This document shows, piece by piece, positions 11,101 to 19,600 of a stretch of DNA of 64,000 nucleotides. The stretch comes from Rhynchopus euleeides. Taxonomy: Eukaryota; Euglenozoa; Diplonemea; Diplonemida; Diplonemidae. The DNA lies in the NCBI GenBank assembly GCA_963210315.1, contig OY723277.1, positions 1,178,001 to 1,242,000 of the forward strand, in the 5' to 3' direction. The translations under genes and the position numbers were made by a program. Under the pieces are notes generated by a model. That model made no database searches. It worked only from the letters and a program-made list of their open reading frames with translations, and was not told the origin of the DNA. Each line of letters begins with the position of its first letter. Positions within the stretch are counted from its first letter, which is position 1.

Positions 11101-14100
11101 TAGACTTTAAGAAATGCTTCGACACGGTGCCGATTGACCTGACCTTCTGTCTAGCTGCGGAGCTCGGCTTCGACGGCCGAGTCCTGCGCACCCTGCGGGC
11201 AGCGTACGGGTCAATGCAGCGGCACTTCCGGGTAAGCGGCACTATCGGGGAGGGCTTCCTGCCAACCAACGGCATCATGCAGGGCTGCCCCATTAGCGTC
11301 GTGCTGATCAACGTGCTGGTGGGTGTATGGATGCGCATGGCGGAGCACCGGCAGGGCACGAGGGCGTTGTCGTTTGTGGACGATGTGTACGCGGTGACCC
11401 CCAGCCCGGGGACCTTGCAAGCAGTGGTGGATGACTCTGCAGATTTCTCCCACGATACCGGGATGGTAATATGCGCAGAGGTCAAGTCACATGTCTTCTC
11501 GACGTCCCCCGAGCCGTTGACCCCGATAGTCTACCGGACACGGGACGGCACGGCTACCCCCCTTCGACAGCGCGATAGCTTCGACTGCCTCGGGGCCATG
11601 CTGCATGCGCGCCCGCTCGAGGGACCCGAGGTGCCCAAATCGGAGCGCGTCGCCCGCCGAAAAGAGGGCGCAGAGCAGAACCTGCGCAGGACCTCGGCAC
11701 TGCCCCTACCGGTGCAGTGGAAGGGGCAGGCAGCAGCGATGACAGCGGGGTCCAGGCTCTACTACGACGCCCTGGTCACCCGCTGGGAGGACGCCGACAT
11801 CAGGCGATGGAGGGGGCTCTTCGTCGCCGCGCTGTGGTCCGGACCCCCCCGCAGGGCGCGGGAGGCTGTGCTGGATGTCCTCCACCATGCACATCGGGTG
11901 GACCCCGCCGTCGCCCCCCGCTACCGGCAGATCACCACCTGGGCCATGCAGGTCAAGAAGTGGGGCCGCTGCAGGGTTCTGTCTGAGACGGCTTGGGATA
12001 GCAGAGTGAGGCTTACAGGGACAGGCCCCTTCGCGCTTTTCCGAGCGGCCCTTCGGTGGATAGGATGGAGCTGGAGCACGGCGACCACCCTATCTTACAC
12101 TGATGAAGCGGGACGGAGCATAGTCTTCGACCCCACCGCAGCAACAACGAGCGGATGGGGGATCTTCGCTCATGACCTCCGCCAGGCCCTACGTACACAG
12201 GTGGCCAAGGCGCTGGCTGGTCGTCGTGACGACTTTGCGGGCGCTCAGCACGGCATCGACGGGCAAGCCACACGCTGCGTCCTGGAGGGAGAGGGCGCCG
12301 CGGTCACGGGATACCAACGGGGCCTCCTTCGTTCCGTCATTGCAGGGGCGGTGCCTGTCCGAGGGCGCACGGGGCAGGGCGGGATCTGCCGATACTGCAA
12401 CGCAGGCACCCCCGAGACGGTGATGCACCTATGGTGGGAGTGCTCCGCGTGGGACCCAATCCGACAAAACCACCCCATTACGGCTGTGGACCGGTCAACC
12501 TGGCCACCTTGCTTGGCGTTATGCGGGGTGGCGCCCGCCTTTAGACACGGCATCCCGGAGGACAGGCAGCCCCTGCCACTATCCTTCGCACGCAGGGTGG
12601 ATATAGTGGCGCAGCTGCACCGCTACTTCATTGCAATCCTCTCGGCGCGGCAGGAGAAAGATGGACTGCTCGACCGCTCCGCGCGCCACCACCGCACCCT
12701 TCACTATCCATGGGGGTGGTGCACACCCAACCCCGAACAGGCCTGCATCCCTGTGCGGGCGCCGTCCACTGTCAAACAGACGTGGGGCAAGCGCCCCCCG
12801 GAGCTGTGGGTGGCCCTCTGCGACTGGCTGCGGGGCCTGAAATGGGGGCCGCAGGGAGGGGAGCACACCGTGACCCTCATGGAGTTGGCTGTCGACTTCG
12901 AGCTGTCGACCGGCCTCACCCTCCCAGAAGTCGAAACGCGCCGCATCCGCCCCCACACACCTGACCCCCCTGAGAGGGGGCCGCGGGAGGCCCGCCCACG
13001 CATCCCCGAGGGCGCATCCCCGGGGCTCACCCTCTACTTCGACGGCGGAGCAAGGGACAACGGCACCCCCTTCGCCCTGGCGGGTGCAGGTGCGGTGCTC
13101 TACCGAGACGGCCTCAAGGTGTCGGAAGAGATCCTCCCTCTGCTGAACGTACGCAGCAACAACATCGCTGAGTACGAAGGGGTTCGGGCGGGCCTACGGC
13201 TGCTCAGAAGGGGCGACCCGCCCCCTGAGGGGAACGTTACGGTGCGGGGTGACTCGCAGGTGGTGCTGCGACACCTAAAAGGGGAAGCGGTTTGCCGCGA
13301 TAAATCCCTCCGCCCCCTCTTCCTCAGCACGGCACGGCTGGCTGCCGACCTCGGGCCCCGGATCACCCTTACGTATGAGCACGTGAAAAGGGAACTCAAC
13401 GTCGATGCGGACGCCCTGAGCAACGCCGCCATGGACGAGGCTGAGAGGCAGGGGGAGACCTCGCAGGAGCAGCTGCGGCAGGACTTCGCAGCCTTCCAGA
13501 AGAGCATCCTGGGCAAGGCTCACTCGTTGAGGCAGCTCTGCGAGGTGGTGCGCAAGACTTCCAAGCAACCATGGCACTGTGGCCACACTGCGAGCTCCAC
13601 TGTCCTCACCGCGATCGGGGGAACCGTGGCAGGGGGCCTGTCCAGGAGAGCCCAGCTCAGCCCAGCCACCGAGTCGGTGATGCGCAGCCTCCAAGCGCAC
13701 ACGGCAGGCCCGGGCTTGAACCAGCGGGACACAGCCTTCCACTCCCGCGGCATGGCGTGGGCCGCAACCTTCGCACCGCAGCCCCACTACCCAGAGGGGT
13801 GGCAGCAAGCGGCCCAGCAATGGACTGCCAGCAGCCGGCAAGCCAACGCCCGGACAGGACGGTCATGGGAACGACGGGGCGTTGCTCCCCGGACTGCCCC
13901 CCCTGGAGCCAGACGGAACGCGAAGATGCTTACCTGCGCTCTGCACTGGAAACCCCGCTGCGTGGACTGCCGGCGCCGGCGCCTCTCGGAAGAGGACTGC
14001 TGCCGGGACCACCACGGGAAGAACGACGGCTTGCAAGTCACCATGGAATTTTGCAAGACGCATCGCATGGGCCGGTGCGGGGACTGCCACAGCAGTGCGA

Positions 14101-14216
14101 AATCACTCACACACTGTTGCGGCACGCACCACGCTGGCTATGCCTCACGCCCTCCTCGGAGTGGCACTGAGTTGGCCCCACACTCTAACCCGAGTGGGGC
14201 ATCCGCTGTGACGTAG
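8157..14216 (+). CDS. Non-LTR retrotransposon ORF2 polyprotein: OTU-like, endonuclease, RT, RNase H, Cys/His fingers
   Basis: The open frame is 2,019 codons; the first ATG is at 8472. Domains in order (residues counted from 8157): an OTU-like cysteine protease at about 105-235, with D120-G-N-C123 and a partner H230; an exonuclease/endonuclease/phosphatase fold at about 297-545, with the QETR, VYGHSG and RLDIC motifs; a reverse transcriptase at about 890-1110, with ALDFKKCFD and FVDD (1073-1076); a CCHC zinc motif at about 1411 (C-x2-C-x9-H-x4-C); RNase H at about 1620-1765 (FDGG, AEYEG, GDSQ, NVDADALSN); and two tandem C-x2-H-x4-C-x2-C-x9-C-C-x2-H-H motifs at 1926-1952 and 1966-1992. The endonuclease motif normally read GDFN is GYLN here (Y457), so a catalytic Asp is missing. 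The protein would nick target DNA and reverse-transcribe the element RNA. Expression is probably by UAG readthrough or reinitiation. Confidence 0.93.
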   Translation: MRRPLKGGPGLHPKASGSPGGGADQGIGGAPVAQHPLAAGEPSPQPPHRKPKPAGTGVTSAGPLDRAREHRSHAPGAGEPRGLRGGGGQEYSPSSVEQDDRWLAEMAQRLLAVREAVAKDGNCQYTGLAVQCAGWTAASLRAAVVEALGQDAERRATYAPDIDDPRAPPSYDDYIAAQAQSGVYGDGATLRVAAEVLGAQVWVLGTTDRLYLGRVGSGDKVICLTWRPFHYDVLRIPLTLARELAASTTNRWKLPTATPTPPPVAPTATAATTISPLRGPAPRPPPRRPAPRPASPGVLRVASANVTSLSTHLCDVADLKADVVALQETRVPDPSKGTLSSYFAAHGWSMHWGKGMPKVKGANGYEQTRPGGVAVMAKEGLVAQVVQPKTKLEKKLHDSTRLVHVVLATSNGKTALHILCVYGHSGMEVRVQRETLLQEALDLAAGLGQVPVLLLGYLNTNPETSAVLSQACRVGGWTDAAVSYAELKQQEVRNTCWASKEGTRLDICLLNPCAAPALRSVEVAEKGEYGIPTHCPLFVDLDLAAFRRPKQICILPAPFPKCRPTLGGAAAREVLLDVLTAEETKEGATGAQLLRRASACSENFLKRVHVGQLGRQETAYTGRAEGYHMQRSRVATKHRPASARGAGDKNTRAKDKLLGNLRTLILEGRHRLLESAPYPPTPNEEHAWGAAKKRLKGGGLPPGLEAALAGTTSQLPDLETMEMALVALEGSQRGMFDALRDERLRTWKARMQKAWTQEAGIVFSYLADRFCAPTTFMRREDGSFTACPKEADELLRSDTAWGGYFRKYATTPEPRWDTFRQRYSDFLPDPAEMECKTITAEDVGTALAKMSTSTSPGLHGWRVHELRQLPGDLLKLFAEVFNEVERSGEWPEQLMHAMICLIPKPGSSGEPLSQRPISITPVLYRVWAAIRVKPALKWLESIAPEDLHGCRPGHGAEDLIWHLAARIEEAHLTGQPLYGVALDFKKCFDTVPIDLTFCLAAELGFDGRVLRTLRAAYGSMQRHFRVSGTIGEGFLPTNGIMQGCPISVVLINVLVGVWMRMAEHRQGTRALSFVDDVYAVTPSPGTLQAVVDDSADFSHDTGMVICAEVKSHVFSTSPEPLTPIVYRTRDGTATPLRQRDSFDCLGAMLHARPLEGPEVPKSERVARRKEGAEQNLRRTSALPLPVQWKGQAAAMTAGSRLYYDALVTRWEDADIRRWRGLFVAALWSGPPRRAREAVLDVLHHAHRVDPAVAPRYRQITTWAMQVKKWGRCRVLSETAWDSRVRLTGTGPFALFRAALRWIGWSWSTATTLSYTDEAGRSIVFDPTAATTSGWGIFAHDLRQALRTQVAKALAGRRDDFAGAQHGIDGQATRCVLEGEGAAVTGYQRGLLRSVIAGAVPVRGRTGQGGICRYCNAGTPETVMHLWWECSAWDPIRQNHPITAVDRSTWPPCLALCGVAPAFRHGIPEDRQPLPLSFARRVDIVAQLHRYFIAILSARQEKDGLLDRSARHHRTLHYPWGWCTPNPEQACIPVRAPSTVKQTWGKRPPELWVALCDWLRGLKWGPQGGEHTVTLMELAVDFELSTGLTLPEVETRRIRPHTPDPPERGPREARPRIPEGASPGLTLYFDGGARDNGTPFALAGAGAVLYRDGLKVSEEILPLLNVRSNNIAEYEGVRAGLRLLRRGDPPPEGNVTVRGDSQVVLRHLKGEAVCRDKSLRPLFLSTARLAADLGPRITLTYEHVKRELNVDADALSNAAMDEAERQGETSQEQLRQDFAAFQKSILGKAHSLRQLCEVVRKTSKQPWHCGHTASSTVLTAIGGTVAGGLSRRAQLSPATESVMRSLQAHTAGPGLNQRDTAFHSRGMAWAATFAPQPHYPEGWQQAAQQWTASSRQANARTGRSWERRGVAPRTAPPGARRNAKMLTCALHWKPRCVDCRRRRLSEEDCCRDHHGKNDGLQVTMEFCKTHRMGRCGDCHSSAKSLTHCCGTHHAGYASRPPRSGTELAPHSNPSGASAVT

Positions 14217-14276
14217 GGGTGGGCGGGGAGTGGGCACAGATCCGCGCAGGGTTACCCACTTAAAACCACTATCACT

Positions 14277-14289
14277 ACACACACGCACA
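14277..14289. repeat. Right target-site duplication of the non-LTR element
   Basis: This is the second copy of ACACACACGCACA. The tandem-unit sequence resumes directly after it (14290 onward matches 20149 onward). Confidence 0.93.
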
Positions 14290-16077
14290 CCCTCTCCATT
14301 GAATACTCGCGATTACAATCAAGATCTGCACTCACCCATTCCCCAAAGAGGCATACACCATCCTCTTCACCCTATGGCAGGCAGCGTCCGACACCTAGTG
14401 AAAGGGACACACACGGGCGGGGTTTGGGAATACGTTGGCATCTGTCGCCAAGACAACACTCGAACAGACCTCATCGCTAGGCTCGCAGTGAAACGAATCA
14501 CGAGCACGGGGACCGGATTCGAAACGGCACAGCCACTCGGACAAAGATCATGCTCAAGGTGGCGGCACAAAAAAGATAAATAATAAAACCAGACAGCTTC
14601 CTTTTTCCTGCGACTCTGACAAATGATTGGACGATCTCTCTTTTTCTTTCTCGTTGAAAGCTGCTACAAGATCATGCTCAAGGGTGGCAGTAAAGAAAAA
14701 TAACAACAAAAAGGACGGGATGCATGTGGATGCATGTGGGTGTGATCTCGGTTGACTATTCTACCCGATGGGGACGAGGGGGGGGTGGGGGGCGGGGGAG
14801 GAGGAGGAGCTTTCGCCCTAATGCCCCCCCGATGTCTCTCTCTCTCTCACTACCTCCCCTCCTCCTCCTCCCGCCACCCCACCCCACCCACCTCCCAACC
14901 GAGCCGCTGCGATTCAAACAAAGAAATCAGGATTGTGGGGCCTTCAAATAGGATGCTGATCATTGTGCTGATTCTTTTGCTTCGCCGAACTGCGCTGCAT
15001 CTGCATCTCACGCCGATTTCGACAATGGGGTCGTTCGTGCACAACTGTGCGTATGGCTGTCCATACGTGCGCTGCTAACACAGTCTTTTTTCTGCCGTGA
15101 ACCTGAGACAGGTCATAGGAGAACAATATCGCGTCACGGGATATTGCAAGTAACACGGCGTACTCGTGGGGGAGGGACACGGCATGTGAATACCACACAG
15201 CCTGAGGTGGTTGGGGATGTTGAGAAAATTTTGTCGCGCCCACAACGAACGGCGCGGCGTGGGACGATTGTAGAGAAACGCGGCATGGCGTGGGTGGTGG
15301 GCATGGTGTCGATATTTGACCATTTTTTTTGAACACAGCGTATGTGCGAAACGCAAAAAAGAAGCAAATTATCTGGGCTGATCTTGATACTTCCACAGTC
15401 ACCCGATGGCCGTGCTGAGGCCTGGGTATCGTGAATGAGGAGCCGAATAAGCAACAATTTTACACCAAATATACTTGTGTTGGTTTGGCGCGGGCGCAAC
15501 TCTGCCCGTATGGCTCGTCCGCAACAGGCAGAACGGCCAGCAGAACTTTAAAAAATACAGTCAACATATCGAGAAGGAGGCACGCAGACGGAAGTTTTTG
15601 CAGTTGGCTATGCCCAGGCATTAAAGACTGTCAACCCGAACGAATCTCAAGAGAAGGGAACCACCGAACGGCTGTGCTCTTCGCTCGCGCAGAACACCTA
15701 CCCGCCTGCTGGACACTTGAAGAGTCGCAAGGGATACGCACGGTAAAGAATGCCACAGTGTTGGCCATGCCAGACTCTCACCGGGTTTGGCGCACAAACA
15801 ACGCCTCATCTCCAGGCTCTCAAGAAAAATATGTACCACATTCGTGACGGATAGCAATCTGGGCTTTTTCCCGGTGTGTTGTCGGCAGAACCCAGCACCC
15901 CAACACAATAACTGCACCATCAGAATCACGCACGAAACGCCCCCACCCCCCACAGGCTTATCTTGTCCCTGCGCTGGGCGTCCCAACTCTCGGGAATTTT
16001 GAATGACATCCTTTTATTTTCGGCCAACCAACACTCCCACACCCCACCCCCCCACCCCTGCCTCTGCCCCGTCTCCC

Positions 16078-16678
16078 TCAACTCCAGGAGAGCGAGTGCG
16101 TCATCCAACTGAACTGATGCAGCCCGTTGCCGAGCTTGCTCGAGCTCTGAGCGAGCTCGCGGCTCTCGGGGTTACCTTCGTTGGAGAGTGAAAGTGAGAG
16201 GGCTGATTTCGACTGGTCGACAGCCTCCAGCACCGACGCCGAGGCCCAGGCTTTCTCGGAATCGGCATCCACGGCGCGCAGGGTGGGCGCGCTGTGCACA
16301 CCGCTGTACAGAGGGTCTGTGCGGCTGAAGAGCGACAGGGCAGACTCGCCCTTTGCGAACAGGGCGAGGTGAGGCGCCGTGCCTGGCCGCACGCCCATGA
16401 CCCCCTCCTCCGAGGGCAGGCTGCCTGTGAGGGTGCGCACGCTGGAGCTGCTGAGGGGCCCCGAGTCGTCATGCCCAGCAAGACCCGGGTTCTGCCCAGA
16501 CCACACCTCCTTGGCCCCAAACTCACGGTGAAGGTCGCCAAAGGTGCTGTTCGATGTCTCAGCCCCGGCGTATGTGCCGTAGATCGCGGGGGGGCATGTG
16601 CCGTACTTCTGGATGTTGAGCGTCGTGATCTCCTCCTCGTCGTCAACGGTGTTGATCCCCTCGAAGAAGATGTCCAGA
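16078..16678 (-). pseudogene. 5'-truncated zinc-finger gene copy (unit 2)
   Basis: This is identical to the pseudogene at 1575-2175, with the same truncation point, stop codon and upstream in-frame TGA without an ATG. It arose with the tandem duplication, whose right breakpoint cut the zinc-finger gene after about codon 216 in every copy except the rightmost. Confidence 0.85.
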
Positions 16679-19600
16679 ACTCTGGGTGGCGCACTGGGTG
16701 GACACAGAGTATCTGAGCGTTTTGAACAGATCGTTCAAAATCGTTCAGGGTCGAGAGCTGTGCTCGCAATTTTCGGGTGTTCTCACGATCGATTAATACC
16801 CCCCCCCCCTCCCCACACACACAACCCTCCTCCATTTCTCCTCAGTACTTCAGTATACACCGCACAGTTTCATGACCTGCATCGGTGTTCCTATATGACC
16901 TGTATCAGCGTATTGATTCAAATCGAATCAATACGATGAACTTCCTTTGAGGGCTTCCCCGAACACCCCTTAATGCAATTGTGCGCTAAATCATAACACT
17001 GGCACGGGATGGGTTCCTTCCTGCTGAATGTACCAGCGCTGGGTGTCAGGCACATAACCGCAGGTCTGGAACCCTGAAACCCTTTGCCAGGGGTAGTTTA
17101 CATTGGCACACTATGTTTGAACGCGGGTTGCACTTTGGGGGGTATTGAAATAGAAGAAGGAAGCACAAGGATGATCTCCCTTCACTCTGCACTTTGGGAG
17201 GGGAGGGTTAAACTGCATATGCACACCTGTGCGTGTATGAGTGTCCATATGTGCGCTGATGACAGTATTATTTTGACATGATCACAACAACAATGACGAA
17301 GCCGTCCCCCCACACCTAGTGACATTAAGATTCGCATCAGCCAGACACCTAGCCGTTACTTTATCTGTTATGTGAGGAGGTTGGGCTGATCCCCTAACCC
17401 CAGGGGGGAGCGGGATGAAACGACAAGAAGAACAAGAAAAACTATTACGATATAACGAGGGGGCCTTGGCGTTATTGCACACAACCTTGGGGCAATTATG
17501 TACGTCAGGCTGAATTGAAAACCAAAAAATAAGTATGGACCGCGCGAAGGAGGGACCTGGGGTACGACGTCGATGCGGCATCCATCTCGGCACTGCTGTG
17601 ACTGGAGTCAGCTCAAGGCAACGAGGCATCCGAATGTGTCTGTGGGTCGCCCTGCACTATGGGCTACGTTCCGTCTTCAGACGTTTTCCCACCCATCCGA
17701 CGGGCCTGCCAAAGAGAATCCAACAAAAATAAGAACATTGCCAGCAGCAAAAAAAAACTGTGTATTTGTGCAAATCTGAAAGGGAAACAAAGAGAAGAGC
17801 CGAAGGGTGTTCGTCGATCGCGAGAACACCCCACGCGCCTGTCATGAAGCGTGGTGATGTTCTGCAAGGATCTGCACAGTTTCCTGCGTTGTTGCACAAC
17901 TCTAAAAAAAAACACCCGACACGCAATAAAAACAGGGTTTTCGCTAGCACCGGGGGGGTCAGGCGGTAAAAATATCGGTGCGGTGCTCTTCGAACCGAAA
18001 ATCAGAGGGGGGGAAAAAAAACTTTCCGCGGTGGTGCTTTGCACCGAAAAATCCCCACCCCATCGGGAGCGCACCACGCGAACACACGTTCCGCTCTTTG
18101 CTGTAGTGTAGGTGTACTGATGGTTCACCGCAGCGCGGTGTACCATCGGTGTACCTACACGAGTGTACGGGCACTGGGTGCCACTGACCCCCGATTCGAA
18201 TGGTTTCGGGGTCGTTTTGTCCAACGACGCCCCTTTCTCGACATGTTGCCGTCGCATCCACGCAAGGTGGTGGCGGTCTCGTAGACAGGCACACGGCACA
18301 GGGGGGTCTGGGGGGCGGAGCCCCCCAGCCGCCGGAGGCCACGGTAGTGAACATCTGTTCATTGCAGTCTCGGGCAGTCGGGATTCCCTCGGGTTTGTGA
18401 TGCTCGTAAGTAGGCTTCGCTGTTTCGCAGCCCGACCAGCAGGAGATCACCGGTCCCTGGGTGACACCAAAAAAAATCGGGGAAAAAAAAAACAAAAACG
18501 GTGCTAAGCACAGTGCTCTCGCTGGTCGCCACGATCTGACAAACGGCATGGCGAATTTTGAGATCGAAAAAAAGAGGGGAAAAAATTTTCAGCAGGCGCT
18601 TCGCGCCTGCGGCGTCGATCACGTCGACACGTGACACTGAGTGGACAGCATATAACCTGCCCCACACTGATGTGGGCTTCATCGTCCGGCAGACATCGTG
18701 TGCCGCAGCCATGCAGTGCATGGACGGTGGTGAGAGACTCATCCGGCAGGCAGTTCCTTAGCCTCATCTTGAGGACCTTCTGAAGGTTTCAAACAGGGGG
18801 GTCTGGGGGGCAGAGCCCCCCAGCCGCCGGAGGCCACGGTAGTGAGCATCTGTTCATTGTGGGCGCACAGTTTCTATATTGTATCCGTAGTCGTAGGGCT
18901 GAACGCACGTTCAGCCACCGAGGGCTCAGGGAGTACGCGATGTGTTGCACCGACTACACAGCACTGGGTATTGCACCCATCTCCCGAGGAGAAATATGGG
19001 AGACCGTCCTTTTCCGGGCTCCACCAGCAATTTTGGCCCCTGTGAGGACAATACACTCCTTCAAGTGCGGAGAAATCCGCCATGTGAAAAAAAACCCGGG
19101 GAGAAAAAAAAGGCGAAATTCGCCACGCAAAAAAGTGCCGTGGAAAAAAAAAGGCGAAAAAAAAACCACTTTTTCGCCACCGCGAGAGCACTGGCTAAGC
19201 ACCGCTCCCAAGGGCGGTGCTTTGCACATTCCGAAAAACCGAAAAAACCCCAGAAAAAAAACAATTGGTGCAAAGCACCGGTTTTCGGTGCTAGCGAAAC
19301 CCCTGAATAAAAATAAGGGATGCGGCAACACAAATTTCACACCGGCCTGCCGAGTGTATACGGCGTGTTTCTCGTTGATCACACGGGACGGGCTGTGCAC
19401 AACACACACCCGTTTTCATTTCGGGAAGGTGACGTCAATCTACATAAGCATTGACCATATGGTATAAGAACGTCATCGATCTGTATTCAAAGACGGCGGT
19501 GGGGGTGTGGGGTGGGATGGGGATGCAAAGAGAGGAAACAAACCGCCTGTGTGGCGCCACGATTTTTTCCGGAATTTTTTTTTGTGAAGGTGTGTGTGGG

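Larger units (their letters stand above)
5644..14276 (+). mobile_element. Full-length non-LTR retrotransposon (OTU/EEP/RT/RNase H type)
   Basis: This 8,633-bp element sits in one of the near-identical tandem units and is flanked by a 13-bp target-site duplication. It has a very short 5' leader (26 nt), two large open frames and a 60-nt 3' tail without poly-A that ends in ACTATCACT. Both frames are intact, so the copy appears young. The enzyme complement (AP-like endonuclease, reverse transcriptase, RNase H) is that of LINE-type elements that copy by target-primed reverse transcription. The added OTU-like protease domain and C-terminal Cys/His repeats are not standard. Unit 3 lacks the insert, so insertion followed duplication or was removed from the other copies by gene conversion. 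Confidence 0.95.
2176..16678. repeat. Tandem segmental duplication, unit 2, interrupted by a retrotransposon
   Basis: This is a second copy of the 5,858-bp unit, expanded to 14.5 kb by a non-LTR element at 5644-14276. Outside the insert it matches unit 3 almost exactly. The one difference I noticed is a C run near 5511 (11 C here, 12 C near 20015). The left part (2176-5630) has many poly-A and poly-C runs, two dispersed GGGGGG-hairpin repeats, a (GT)n tract near 5190 and no gene that I can support. The near identity points to very recent duplication or ongoing homogenisation. Confidence 0.92.
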
